A DNA stretch of 64,000 nucleotides from the NCBI GenBank assembly GCA_015059495.1, contig SVAI01000001.1, forward strand, positions 671,811 to 735,810, given 5' to 3'. Shown here piece after piece: positions 35,972 through 47,456 of the stretch (its first letter is position 1; each line of letters begins with the position of its first letter). Below the pieces are notes generated by a model. The model was not told the origin of the DNA. It saw nothing but the letters and a program-made list of their open reading frames with translations, and made no database searches. The position numbers and the translations under genes are program-made. The DNA comes from Bacillota bacterium (GTDB taxonomy: Bacteria > Bacillota_I > Bacilli_A > RF39 > UBA660).

Positions 35972-36928
35972 TTATTTATTTTCTATATAAAATGCATAAT
36001 ATTCATCAAAAGAAATACCTTCTTCTTTAATTTTCTTAGCAGCATCTACCCCAACATATCTATAATGCCATGATTCATAAGAATACCCAGTAATATCTTC
36101 TTTATCTTTAGGATATCTTAATATAAATCCATAATCTTGAGCATGTTCACTTAACCAAGCAAAACCTGGTGTTTCTTCAAAATCTTCATAATTAATTCTA
36201 TATTGTGCTATATCAATTGCTAAACCACTTTGATGCTCACTAAAACCAGCTCTAGCAGCATAAGCATCAGCCTTTGCTGTACCATTTGCTTTCTTTCTAG
36301 AAGACCAAATAGCTTCTTGATCATCATATGACCTATATGACGAATTAATAACTAATACTATGTCTTCACTTCTAGCAGCATCAGCCATATTCTCAAATGC
36401 ACTTAATACTTCTTGAGTACAACCATTACCTTCAAATGCATATTGAGAAGATACATTAACTAATTCAGGTTTAAATTCTTTATCTAAATAATTATACTTA
36501 TTAACTAATATTAAATTACCCTTAGACATATCAGTAGCTTTAGTATGTTCATAATACTTATAATCTCTATTAGTATTAACTACCGCTACTACTTTATTTA
36601 ATTCAGTATTCTTATTCTTTTTAATGTATTCTAAATATCTATCTAAATTATCATTAATATAATATTTTTCTTTTAATAAATTAACTAAAGTATCATTTTT
36701 ACTTTCTTCTAATAAACTATTAATATAATCATCATTTAATTTAGATAATAATAACTTAGTTTCATCCATATTATATCCAACTTGTAATAATTTATATTCA
36801 TAAGTTTGATGATATAAATATTCCTTATATTTATTAACAGAAATTATAGATACAATAATAACTATTATTAATGCTATACCAACAATTTTAACATTCTTTT
36901 TTAATCTTCTTCTTCTTTTTTTAGCCAT
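35972..36928 (-). CDS. VanY-type D-alanyl-D-alanine carboxypeptidase (M15B)
   Basis: SSYRSYDDQEAIW, GFSEHQSGLAIDI, ESWHYRYVG. Confidence 0.94.
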   Translation of the reverse strand: MAKKRRRRLKKNVKIVGIALIIVIIVSIISVNKYKEYLYHQTYEYKLLQVGYNMDETKLLLSKLNDDYINSLLEESKNDTLVNLLKEKYYINDNLDRYLEYIKKNKNTELNKVVAVVNTNRDYKYYEHTKATDMSKGNLILVNKYNYLDKEFKPELVNVSSQYAFEGNGCTQEVLSAFENMADAARSEDIVLVINSSYRSYDDQEAIWSSRKKANGTAKADAYAARAGFSEHQSGLAIDIAQYRINYEDFEETPGFAWLSEHAQDYGFILRYPKDKEDITGYSYESWHYRYVGVDAAKKIKEEGISFDEYYAFYIENK

Positions 36929-36995
36929 CTTAAAAGTACCTCACTATTCTTATCTAAATTATAACATAAAAAATAAATAAATTGTAAAATATAAA

Positions 36996-37024
36996 TTGAC
37001 ATAAAGCCCTAATTATTGTAAAAT
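36996..37024 (+). promoter_or_regulatory. Promoter of tRNA-Cys
   Basis: TTGACA-N17-TAAAAT. Confidence 0.6.
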
Positions 37025-37038
37025 TTAATTATATTTAC

Positions 37039-37112
37039 GGAGCCATAGCCAAGTGGTAAGGCATGGGACTGCAACTCCCTGATCGCTGGTTCAAATCCTG
37101 CTGGCTCCTCCA
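37039..37112 (+). tRNA. tRNA-Cys (GCA), CCA encoded
   Basis: GGAGCCA...TGGCTCC acceptor stem, anticodon loop CTGCAAC, T-arm GGTTCAAATCC. Confidence 0.95.
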
Positions 37113-37156
37113 TTGGGAAATCTGTTCGAACTTTTATGTTTGAACTTAACATAGAA

Positions 37157-37190
37157 AATATCAATTTCTAAATGAAGTTGATATTTTTTT
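37157..37190 (+). terminator. Terminator-like hairpin downstream of tRNA-Cys
   Basis: AATATCAATTTC-taaat-GAAGTTGATATT followed by T-run. Confidence 0.55.
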
Positions 37191-37211
37191 GTTTGAGAAA
37201 GGACAGATTTT

Positions 37212-37487
37212 ATGATTAATATTATTACTAAACCATTAGAGTTTGAAGAAGAACTAAAAAGAAAAATTGAGTTTATATGTGATTTTTGTAATACTAAACC
37301 AAAGATAATTAATGGAAACATAAGAAATATAGAACATAGTAATCTATCTTATATTGAACCACATAGAGTTATTATTAAAGGAATAACTTTTCTAGCATTC
37401 AATTATTCTAAAACATTATATATCGGTAATTTATCAAACTCTATTGAAGTAAAAGATTTAGAAGAATATATAAAGAAACTTAAATAA
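37212..37487 (+). CDS. Hypothetical small protein
   Basis: 91-aa ORF with GAGAAAGGA upstream. Confidence 0.5.
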   Translation: MINIITKPLEFEEELKRKIEFICDFCNTKPKIINGNIRNIEHSNLSYIEPHRVIIKGITFLAFNYSKTLYIGNLSNSIEVKDLEEYIKKLK

Positions 37488-37535
37488 TAATTATAATATC
37501 AACTTCACTAATACTACTATTCCCTAAATAAGGAA

Positions 37536-37563
37536 TTGACAAATCTAAAAAAAATGATATTAT
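37536..37563 (+). promoter_or_regulatory. Promoter upstream of leader ORF and recombinase
   Basis: TTGACA-N16-TATTAT. Confidence 0.6.
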
Positions 37564-37608
37564 AAATAACCAATGAGAGAGGTATGCTCTAGAAATGGAG
37601 GTACATCT

Positions 37609-37686
37609 ATGAAGATAAAACATAATATATCTAAATTTTATAATATTGAATTTTTTGAGGAGTCAGTAGTATTTAGACTTTATTAA
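37609..37686 (+). CDS. Putative 25-aa leader peptide MKIKHNISKFYNIEFFEESVVFRLY
   Basis: ATG preceded by ATGGAGGTACATCT (RBS); stop lies within the hairpin at 37657-37702. Confidence 0.5.
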   Translation: MKIKHNISKFYNIEFFEESVVFRLY

Positions 37687-37708
37687 ATACTATTGTCTCC
37701 TCTTTTTT
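37657..37708 (+). promoter_or_regulatory. Attenuator/terminator-like hairpin upstream of recombinase
   Basis: GAGGAGTCAGTAGTATTTA / TAAATACTATTGTCTCCTC (17 of 19 paired) followed by TTTTTT. Confidence 0.6.
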
Positions 37709-37727
37709 AGTAAAAAGGAGTGATTGA

Positions 37728-39653
<1,926 letters not shown>

Positions 39654-39719
39654 TAAAAAATTTTTGTTTACTTTTTCTAAAAAAGTAATAACAAACGAAC
39701 ACGTTTTGTTGAACTCTGT

Positions 39720-39950
39720 TCAATGAAAGTGGGAAAAGTTTGTTTAAATAAATTATGAAAAAAATCATTAGTTATTTGAATAATTTACATAGATAAAATA
39801 AAAAGCAGTGCTTTCTATTTTATCAATACTTTATGTAGTTTTAATGCCATAAACATTATTACGAAATAAAGTATAAACGGTTTCTAAGGTGGTAAACCTT
39901 AGCTTCCATATCTTGTCTCTGACAAGATATATAGGAAGTTATGAATAATG
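39720..39950 (+). other. Candidate oriT / regulatory region with several inverted repeats
   Basis: IR ATACTTTAT (39826-39834) / ATAAAGTAT (39868-39876); hairpins at 39792-39824, 39886-39904, 39905-39940; directly upstream of MobV gene. Confidence 0.4.
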
Positions 39951-40004
39951 ACAAAGCCACTTTCGTGCCATTTTCAATATTCATAATTTAGGGGGTGTAA
40001 ATAT

Positions 40005-41333
40005 ATGGAATTATCTTATTCACTACATTTAGGTAATGATAAAAACAAATCTATTAAAGCAAGACAAGAAGCAAAGAATACTCCATCAGGTACTACATCT
40101 AAAAATAATAATGCTATTCAAAATGTTAAGCAATTAGGAAAAGTTAATCATCATAACTTAAGACAATATGATAATAATCAAGAACTAATTAAAACTATCA
40201 AAGGCTCTAATGATATTGTTAAAGATGTTAAAGAATTGTATTTAGATTTATTTGATGAAGCAAGACTTGAATACAATAAGAAACAAACTAGAGATGATAG
40301 AAAAATAGATAACTATTTTAATAAGATTGCTAATGACACTAAACATGATCTTGCTTGCGAAATAGTTATTGAACTTGGAAATATGGAATATTGGGATGAG
40401 AAAAGTTTAGAATATAAATACCAAATGACACAGGTATTTGAACAGCAACTAGAAGATTTAAAAGATATAGCTCCAAATTTTTATATAGCTAATGCTACTA
40501 TACATTTTGATGAACACTCTCCTCATATGCATATAGTTGGAGTTCCAGTTAAAGAAAATTGTAAAACTGGTTTATCAAGCCAAGTTGGTAAAACTTCTAT
40601 TTTCACAAAAGAATCATTAGTAGTTATTCAAGATAAAATGAGAGAAAGATGTATCAAAGAATTTAATATCGCATATGGTTTAGATTCTAAACTTAAAGAA
40701 AAGGAAAAAGGTAAAAATAGAGATATTACTTCATATGAAAGAAAACTCTTTAATGAAAGAGTTAAAGGACTTAAACAAGAAATATCTAACCTTGAAAATG
40801 AAGTATCTAATTTAGAAGATAACAAACAAAATATTAATAAACAAATAACTAAACTTAATAAAGATAAAGAAGATATAAAAGATGAAATTGACCAAAAGAA
40901 AAAGATTAATAATAAAATTGTTTTAAAATCTAAAAATCAGTTGTTAGATGAAAATAAAAAATTAAAAGAAGAAAATGAACATTTAAAGAGTATCAATTAT
41001 CAAACTGAAACTAAATACAAAGATTTAAAAGAAAGAACTGATTACCTTATTTATCATTTAAATAAAATAATTAAAAAACTTCCAGAATTCATACAAAATT
41101 TAATAGATAGATTATTTAATTATAATAATATAAATCTTAATTTTTTTAAACAACAATATGATCCTGAAGCCAAGAAAAGAGAGCAAAAAGAAATTGAATC
41201 AAGGAGAAGATTTAATTTATTCAATAAAAAAGAAATTGAAAAAGCAACTAAACATTTAAATGATGAAATGGACGAAGCAGCTGAAGAATTTTATAATCAT
41301 AAAAAGAAAAATAGCGATGAACTTGAAAGATAA
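40005..41333 (+). CDS. MobV/Pre-type plasmid mobilization relaxase
   Basis: IANATIHFDEHSPHMHIVGVPVKE (HxDExxPHMH) plus N-terminal motif and coiled-coil C-terminus. Confidence 0.88.
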   Translation: MELSYSLHLGNDKNKSIKARQEAKNTPSGTTSKNNNAIQNVKQLGKVNHHNLRQYDNNQELIKTIKGSNDIVKDVKELYLDLFDEARLEYNKKQTRDDRKIDNYFNKIANDTKHDLACEIVIELGNMEYWDEKSLEYKYQMTQVFEQQLEDLKDIAPNFYIANATIHFDEHSPHMHIVGVPVKENCKTGLSSQVGKTSIFTKESLVVIQDKMRERCIKEFNIAYGLDSKLKEKEKGKNRDITSYERKLFNERVKGLKQEISNLENEVSNLEDNKQNINKQITKLNKDKEDIKDEIDQKKKINNKIVLKSKNQLLDENKKLKEENEHLKSINYQTETKYKDLKERTDYLIYHLNKIIKKLPEFIQNLIDRLFNYNNINLNFFKQQYDPEAKKREQKEIESRRRFNLFNKKEIEKATKHLNDEMDEAAEEFYNHKKKNSDELER

Positions 41334-41347
41334 GTCATCGCTATTTG
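41312..41347 (+). terminator. Terminator at end of MobV gene
   Basis: AATAGCGATGA ... TCATCGCTATT hairpin spanning the stop codon. Confidence 0.55.
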
Positions 41348-41435
41348 AGTGTATCCTAAAATATGTGTAAACGGAGTCTATCCAAAATTAGATATTAATC
41401 TAATCACTGATAAATAATTATTATTTAAAAAACTA

Positions 41436-42344
41436 CTATCTACTCATAGAAGTAATAGTATCATTTTCCTCATAAGTATTTAGAGATGATAATATCAAAT
41501 CATTCCATGATCCATTATCTAACATATAAAATTTATCTAAATAATTAGTTATTCCATTCATATCTACTGTATTATTATATGCATTGTTATATCTTATCGC
41601 TCCAACTATTAATTTTAATAATTGTGCATCATCTAATTCTTTTGAATCTAATTTACATAAATCATCTCTTGAAATAACTGATTGCTTTTCTTCTAAATCA
41701 TTATAAAATGATTCTAATGTACTTGTATCACTTGAAAAATAAGCATTCAATAATTGATTATTACAGGACATTAACAAACTTGCAACAGCAAGATATCCAG
41801 GATAATTACCAGTATATTCATTAGTAATAATTGATGCCAATAATTCAGTTATTCCTTCGTTTAAACCATCAGATGAAGGATTATTTTCCATATTATAATC
41901 ATTTAATCCTTTATCATAATAATCAATTCTAGTTCCTGTTTTAGTATATGCAATACCTTCCTCATTAAAGTAATTATGTTGATTTGATGATATTACATGT
42001 AGTAACTCATGTATTACTTGATGCTTATTATAATTTGGTCTTAATGCGATTCCTGGAATTATTGATATTTCATTTTCTTTTACACTAATAGCCATATTTG
42101 TTTTAAAGGCAGCAGAACTATCACGATATTTATATTTTTTAAAAGTACCATCATGTGCCAATATGGTATAAGAATTACCATCAGTTAATTGAACTATTGA
42201 GTGATTACAATTATTAATTACTTGACTTAATAACTGTTCATCATCTATTGTAGTTTTTAAATACTCAATAACTTGATTATAAATATTAGCGAAAGAATTA
42301 TTAGTATCTTGGCATTCTTGAAAATCACTATTTATTAATTTCAT
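41436..42344 (-). CDS. Predicted cytosolic zinc metallopeptidase-like protein
   Basis: HQVIHELLHVISS (HExxH) and downstream DGLNEGITELLAS (third-ligand Glu candidate); no signal peptide. Confidence 0.6.
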   Translation of the reverse strand: MKLINSDFQECQDTNNSFANIYNQVIEYLKTTIDDEQLLSQVINNCNHSIVQLTDGNSYTILAHDGTFKKYKYRDSSAAFKTNMAISVKENEISIIPGIALRPNYNKHQVIHELLHVISSNQHNYFNEEGIAYTKTGTRIDYYDKGLNDYNMENNPSSDGLNEGITELLASIITNEYTGNYPGYLAVASLLMSCNNQLLNAYFSSDTSTLESFYNDLEEKQSVISRDDLCKLDSKELDDAQLLKLIVGAIRYNNAYNNTVDMNGITNYLDKFYMLDNGSWNDLILSSLNTYEENDTITSMSR

Positions 42345-42482
42345 ATTTTCACATCCCCATATTATGATTATATCATAGTCTAGTAAATAAAATATTTGTT
42401 TTTTTACATAATCACTTGTAATCTTTCTAAATTCTCAAAAAGTGATTAATTAAATCCTTTACTATTTAAATTGTTATATAAC

Positions 42483-42875
42483 TTAATCATTATCTTTTGT
42501 ATTAATACTCATTGGACTACTAATATTACCATTAGTATCTTTAATCCATACATAATACTTTTTATACTTGTAAATTGATATTGAAGCTGTATTATTAGTT
42601 ATCTTTTTCCAACAAATATTACCTGATTCAGGAGTAGATCTAGTTGATTTAACACAATACTCATAAGCATCTCCAGAAGTAGTTATATTTAATTTACTAC
42701 CTTTAATATCAAGTGCTTCAATTTTTGCTCCCATTTCATCCTCAACTTTTACATAGTAAGAATTACTTTCATAATTTGGTAGTAAGTTTACTGCAAGAAC
42801 TCCAGCAAATACAACTACAACTAAAATACCAACTACAATTATAAAAGATGTCATGTTATTATTATTTTTTTTCAT
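42483..42875 (-). CDS. Membrane-anchored hypothetical protein
   Basis: N-terminal TM plus beta-rich ectodomain. Confidence 0.55.
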   Translation of the reverse strand: MKKNNNNMTSFIIVVGILVVVVFAGVLAVNLLPNYESNSYYVKVEDEMGAKIEALDIKGSKLNITTSGDAYEYCVKSTRSTPESGNICWKKITNNTASISIYKYKKYYVWIKDTNGNISSPMSINTKDND

Positions 42876-42876
42876 A

Positions 42877-45498
42877 CTATTTTACCTCCGTATAATCTTT
42901 AAATAATTTATTATAAATTGGTTTGGCTGCTTCACCTACAATAAATGTTAACAAGCAAACACCCAATGTCATAAGAATACTAGTAATACTTATTCCACCA
43001 ACAATAAAGAATTGTGAAAGACCTGTTGTTAAAATAAGTACTTGTATTAACATTATAACACCTACACCAATTGATAATCTCTTGTTCGCAAAAAATGATT
43101 TATTAAGAACTGAATGTTTTAAATTTCTACATGAGAATGAATATAATAATTCATTAGCAACAAGGAATATAAACATTAATGAACCTGCAACATTAGCATC
43201 ATATGTTTTAGCATAATATAAGAATAATGCAATCATAACTATTGATTTAAATAATGCACTTATAACTATTTTAGCACTTAAAAATGGTGTAAAGAAACTT
43301 TGTGAGCCTCTATTAGATGGAGAATTATCCATTACTTCTTTATCTGATTTTTCAAATGCTAACATAATTGCTGGAATAGAATCAGTAACTAGATTAATCC
43401 ATAATAATTGAAGTGTTGTAAACATTTCCATATTAAGAAGCATTGAAACAAACACAAGTATAACTTCAACAATATTTCCAGCAAGTAGATATAAAATAAC
43501 TTTCTTAATATTTGATGTTATTCTTCTACCTTCTTCAACTCCATCAACTATTGTTGAAAAACTATCATCTACTAAAATACAATCAGCAACTTTTTTAACA
43601 ACTTCAGTACCAGTAATTCCCATACCAATTCCAATATCTGCTTTTTGTATTGCTGGAGCGTCATTAACTCCATCTCCTGTCATTGCTACTACTAATCCTT
43701 GACTTTGTAATGCTTCAACAATACGAAGTTTACTATTAGGAGTAATTCTTGCATATACTTGATATTTTTTAACAGCTTCAAGCAATTCATCATCGGTCAT
43801 TTTTTCAACATATTTACCCTCAATAGATTTATCATCAGCATCTATTATTCCAACTTGTTTAGCAATAGCAGTTGCAGTATTTATACTATCTCCTGTAATC
43901 ATAATAGGTTTTATACCACATCTTTGGCATACTTCTATAGCATTTGAAACTGTTTCTCTAGGTGGATCCATCATACCAATTAAACCGATAAATATCATAT
44001 CATTTTCAGGATCTTCTACATTTTCATATTTATATGCAAATGCAAGTAGTCTTAAAGATTTGGCTGATTGTTCTTTTTCAATATTAAATATCTTTTGTCT
44101 ATATTCATCGTTCATATAATATAGTTTTCCATTTACTAGATATTTTGAACATCTATTTATTACTGAATCTAGACTACCTTTTGTAAAAGAATAAGTTTTA
44201 CCATTTACTTCATTTATTGTTGACATCATTTTTCTATCAGAATCAAATGGAAATTCTTTAACTCTAACATAAGGGCTATTTGCTGGAAACTTAATGTGCT
44301 CTAAATACTTATAAATAGCAACTTCAGTTTCATCTCCCATGTACTTATCTTCATTTTTAGTAACATTATGATTAACTGCAGCACATATATCTAGCATTTC
44401 AGCTTTATCAATATAATCTTCATCGGTATATAATGTATCATTAACAAATAATGATTTAACTAACATTTTATTTTGCGTAATTGTTCCTGTTTTATCAGAA
44501 CATATTACATCAGTAGATCCAAGAGTTTCAACAGATGCCATTTTTCTTATAATAACATTTCTTTTTGCCATTGCTGTCATTCCTAATGATAAAATAATGG
44601 TTATTATTGATGACATACCCTCTGGAATTGCTGCAACTGCTAATGATATAGATAACATAAGAACATCGAAGAAATCATGTTTCATCCAAAGTCCTATACC
44701 CATCATTACAACAATAATACCTAAAATTATATATGTAAGAACTTTACTAACTTGATTTACTTTCTTTTGTAGTGGTGTTAAATCACTTTTTTTATTTATT
44801 AAACTATTAGCAATTTTACCAAGTTCAGTTTTCATTGCAGTTCCAGTAACAACAACAAATGCATGACCATTAGTTACATTACAACCTGCAAATACCATAT
44901 TCTTTCTTTCATATAGTTCTTTTTCTTCTTTTATATCAGCATTATCTTTCTTAATTGCTTTTGATTCTCCAGTTAATGTTGATTCATTTATTTCAAGACT
45001 TTCGGAACTAATAATTCTTCCATCAGCAGAAACATAATCTCCTGCTTCAAGTTCAACAATATCTCCAACAACAATGTTTCTAACATCTATATTTTGTTTA
45101 ATGCCATTTCTTATAACATTGTTATTAGTAACAAACATTTTATTAAGTTCTTCAATAGCAACATCAGCTTTCTTCTCTTGAATAAAACTTAATATTGCAT
45201 TAATAACAACTATAACAATAATAATTATTGAATCAACATATGATTCATGTCTAACATATGATATACCTGCTGAAAATATTGAAGCAAATATAAGTAGGAT
45301 TATCATAAAATCATTAAATTGACCTAAGAACAACATTAGATTAGATTTCTTTTTTCGCTCAATTAACTTATTTTCTCCATCCCGTTCAAGTCTTTTTTTA
45401 ACTTCTTCTTCGGTTAAACCTTTTTCACTAGTTTGAAATCTATTATATATTTCTTCAACTGTCTCATTATAAACTTCTAATTTCTTTTCTTCTCTCAT
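42877..45498 (-). CDS. P-type cation-transporting ATPase (Ca2+-type, P2)
   Basis: SDKTGTIT phosphorylation motif, TGES, MTGDGVNDAPAIQKADIGIGMG. Confidence 0.95.
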   Translation of the reverse strand: MREEKKLEVYNETVEEIYNRFQTSEKGLTEEEVKKRLERDGENKLIERKKKSNLMLFLGQFNDFMIILLIFASIFSAGISYVRHESYVDSIIIIVIVVINAILSFIQEKKADVAIEELNKMFVTNNNVIRNGIKQNIDVRNIVVGDIVELEAGDYVSADGRIISSESLEINESTLTGESKAIKKDNADIKEEKELYERKNMVFAGCNVTNGHAFVVVTGTAMKTELGKIANSLINKKSDLTPLQKKVNQVSKVLTYIILGIIVVMMGIGLWMKHDFFDVLMLSISLAVAAIPEGMSSIITIILSLGMTAMAKRNVIIRKMASVETLGSTDVICSDKTGTITQNKMLVKSLFVNDTLYTDEDYIDKAEMLDICAAVNHNVTKNEDKYMGDETEVAIYKYLEHIKFPANSPYVRVKEFPFDSDRKMMSTINEVNGKTYSFTKGSLDSVINRCSKYLVNGKLYYMNDEYRQKIFNIEKEQSAKSLRLLAFAYKYENVEDPENDMIFIGLIGMMDPPRETVSNAIEVCQRCGIKPIMITGDSINTATAIAKQVGIIDADDKSIEGKYVEKMTDDELLEAVKKYQVYARITPNSKLRIVEALQSQGLVVAMTGDGVNDAPAIQKADIGIGMGITGTEVVKKVADCILVDDSFSTIVDGVEEGRRITSNIKKVILYLLAGNIVEVILVFVSMLLNMEMFTTLQLLWINLVTDSIPAIMLAFEKSDKEVMDNSPSNRGSQSFFTPFLSAKIVISALFKSIVMIALFLYYAKTYDANVAGSLMFIFLVANELLYSFSCRNLKHSVLNKSFFANKRLSIGVGVIMLIQVLILTTGLSQFFIVGGISITSILMTLGVCLLTFIVGEAAKPIYNKLFKDYTEVK

Positions 45499-45515
45499 AC
45501 TAATTCACCCTCAAC

Positions 45516-45698
45516 TTATTTTGATACTAAATAGGATGCAATAAATAATGCAACCATACCAATCATTCCTAATACGATAAACACTATTATTACATTTGTT
45601 AATATATAACTTTTATTACTTTGTAAAGGACATCCGCAATTTCTACAATATGTATCAGTATCTCTAACATCCCATTTGCAATTTAAACATTTCTTCAT
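45516..45698 (-). CDS. Zinc-ribbon domain protein with TM
   Basis: CLNCKWDVRDTDTYCRNCGCPL plus C-terminal TM. Confidence 0.7.
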   Translation of the reverse strand: MKKCLNCKWDVRDTDTYCRNCGCPLQSNKSYILTNVIIVFIVLGMIGMVALFIASYLVSK

Positions 45699-45707
45699 AT
45701 CGCACCT

Positions 45708-46874
45708 CTATAATCTTGATTTGATAACATTAACAATTTCTTTGCTCATTGGTTTCATGTTATCTCCATGCAAATAGTAATCGTGTATTGCTTCTGCGAT
45801 TGTTTCATCAGCAATCAAATTACCTTGTTTATCTTCTGATCCAGCATATTTAGAAATTGAACTAGCAAATTCTTTAATTGTTAGATTAGTTCCATATTTA
45901 TTGTTGTAGTTATTTAAGGCTTCGGCTAATAGAGTAGTTGAGTATGTTCCACTATTAAATTCATTTAAAATATTATCAATTGTATCCTTATTATCTTTGG
46001 TAACTAGTGTTATGTTATCAATATTGTATTTTTTTAACAAACTTACAAATGATATATAATGTCCTAATTCGTGTGCAATAGTTGATTCCCAAGTAGCATC
46101 ATTTACATACCAGTTTTCTCCGACAACACTTTCAACAGGATTTTTCATTATATCTTCATTTAAGAAATAATAACTATTTATTAAGATTTGCGTTTTATTA
46201 ACTTTGTTATAAGAATTAATACTCTCATTAATATTTACAAATTGATACATTGGTTGAAAGCGAGCAATATACTCTTGTTTTGAACTTGCATTAGTTATTG
46301 TAATATTTGTTAATGCACCTTTTATATTTGGAAATAATAAATACATCCTATCTATAACATTTTTAATCTTTGTGCTTTCTTCAACTGACATATCACAAAA
46401 AGATACACTAGGAATTGAATAATCCTGTTCAATGCTATTAGCCATAATAGAAACATCAATATCATTAAAACAATTAAAATCTTGATTAGATATATCTTTT
46501 TTTATAAATTCTATTGCTTCCTCATAACTATTAATGTTTTTTCTATGATATTTATTATCTGTTTTCATAAGTGAAGTATTATAACCATAAATATAATTAA
46601 ATGCTTGTTTCTTTAAATAGAAGAAAGGTTTAAATAAATCTTCTCCTCTAATAACTAACATTATTGTAAAGATAATAAATGCAAGTGCTAATAAACTTCC
46701 TAACATAGATAATCTACCACTTTGTTTAACAGTAGCACCATTCATTATCATATTTACATTTTCTTCATCTTTTAAAAATGAATATCCTCTGGCTGTCCAT
46801 TGACCACACTTATAACAAAAGTTGTCATCGTTTTCAATTTCATCTGCATCACATTTTTGATTTAAACATCTCAT
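45708..46874 (-). CDS. Zinc-ribbon, TM, extracellular HExxH metallopeptidase-like protein
   Basis: MRCLNQKCDADEIENDDNFCYKCG; TM; WESTIAHELGHYISF. Start taken at M12 of track ORF (46907). Confidence 0.65.
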   Translation of the reverse strand: MRCLNQKCDADEIENDDNFCYKCGQWTARGYSFLKDEENVNMIMNGATVKQSGRLSMLGSLLALAFIIFTIMLVIRGEDLFKPFFYLKKQAFNYIYGYNTSLMKTDNKYHRKNINSYEEAIEFIKKDISNQDFNCFNDIDVSIMANSIEQDYSIPSVSFCDMSVEESTKIKNVIDRMYLLFPNIKGALTNITITNASSKQEYIARFQPMYQFVNINESINSYNKVNKTQILINSYYFLNEDIMKNPVESVVGENWYVNDATWESTIAHELGHYISFVSLLKKYNIDNITLVTKDNKDTIDNILNEFNSGTYSTTLLAEALNNYNNKYGTNLTIKEFASSISKYAGSEDKQGNLIADETIAEAIHDYYLHGDNMKPMSKEIVNVIKSRL

Positions 46875-46993
46875 AACTGACCACCATATTAATATATCCT
46901 CTACCATATACTAGTATAACATAAAATCTGACAAAAAGTGCACTATATCGTAAATATTTTAAACATTTTTAATGAGAAAATTAATATGAAAGG

Positions 46994-47233
46994 GTGTATG
47001 ATATGAAAGATGATAATTTATATTATGTTGTAACCCAAAATATAAAGAAATATAGAAAGCAAAAAGGTTGGACACAAGTTAAATTAGCAATGGAAAGTAA
47101 TATTAGTGTTGATTACTTAAAAAAGATTGAAACTAAGAGTGGATGTGATAAACAATTCTCATTAGACACAATACAAAAAATTTCTAAAGCATTAAATATT
47201 GATGTAAAAGAATTATTTAATAAATTAGATTAA
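46994..47233 (+). CDS. XRE-family HTH transcriptional regulator
   Basis: NIKKYRKQKGWTQVKLAMESNISVDYLKKIE. Confidence 0.9.
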   Translation: MYDMKDDNLYYVVTQNIKKYRKQKGWTQVKLAMESNISVDYLKKIETKSGCDKQFSLDTIQKISKALNIDVKELFNKLD

Positions 47234-47456
47234 AAAAATTGCAGTCATGAGGTTGCAATTTTTATTGTTTTTATGGTAAAATATATATAGAAATTGATAC
47301 AACTATGTATTAATTCCTAATTGTGATGGAAAAGTTGTAAATAACTTAACCAATCGCTCCAATTAAAAAAATACACACGAATGTGTGTTTTTTTATATCT
47401 TATAAAATATTCTTCTCTTCATTATAACGTAAACTAAAAAGAGACTTAATAGTCTC

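Noticed and set aside
37091-37321. 76-aa minus ORF
   Set aside because: Overlaps tRNA-Cys and terminator; antisense to the 91-aa ORF.
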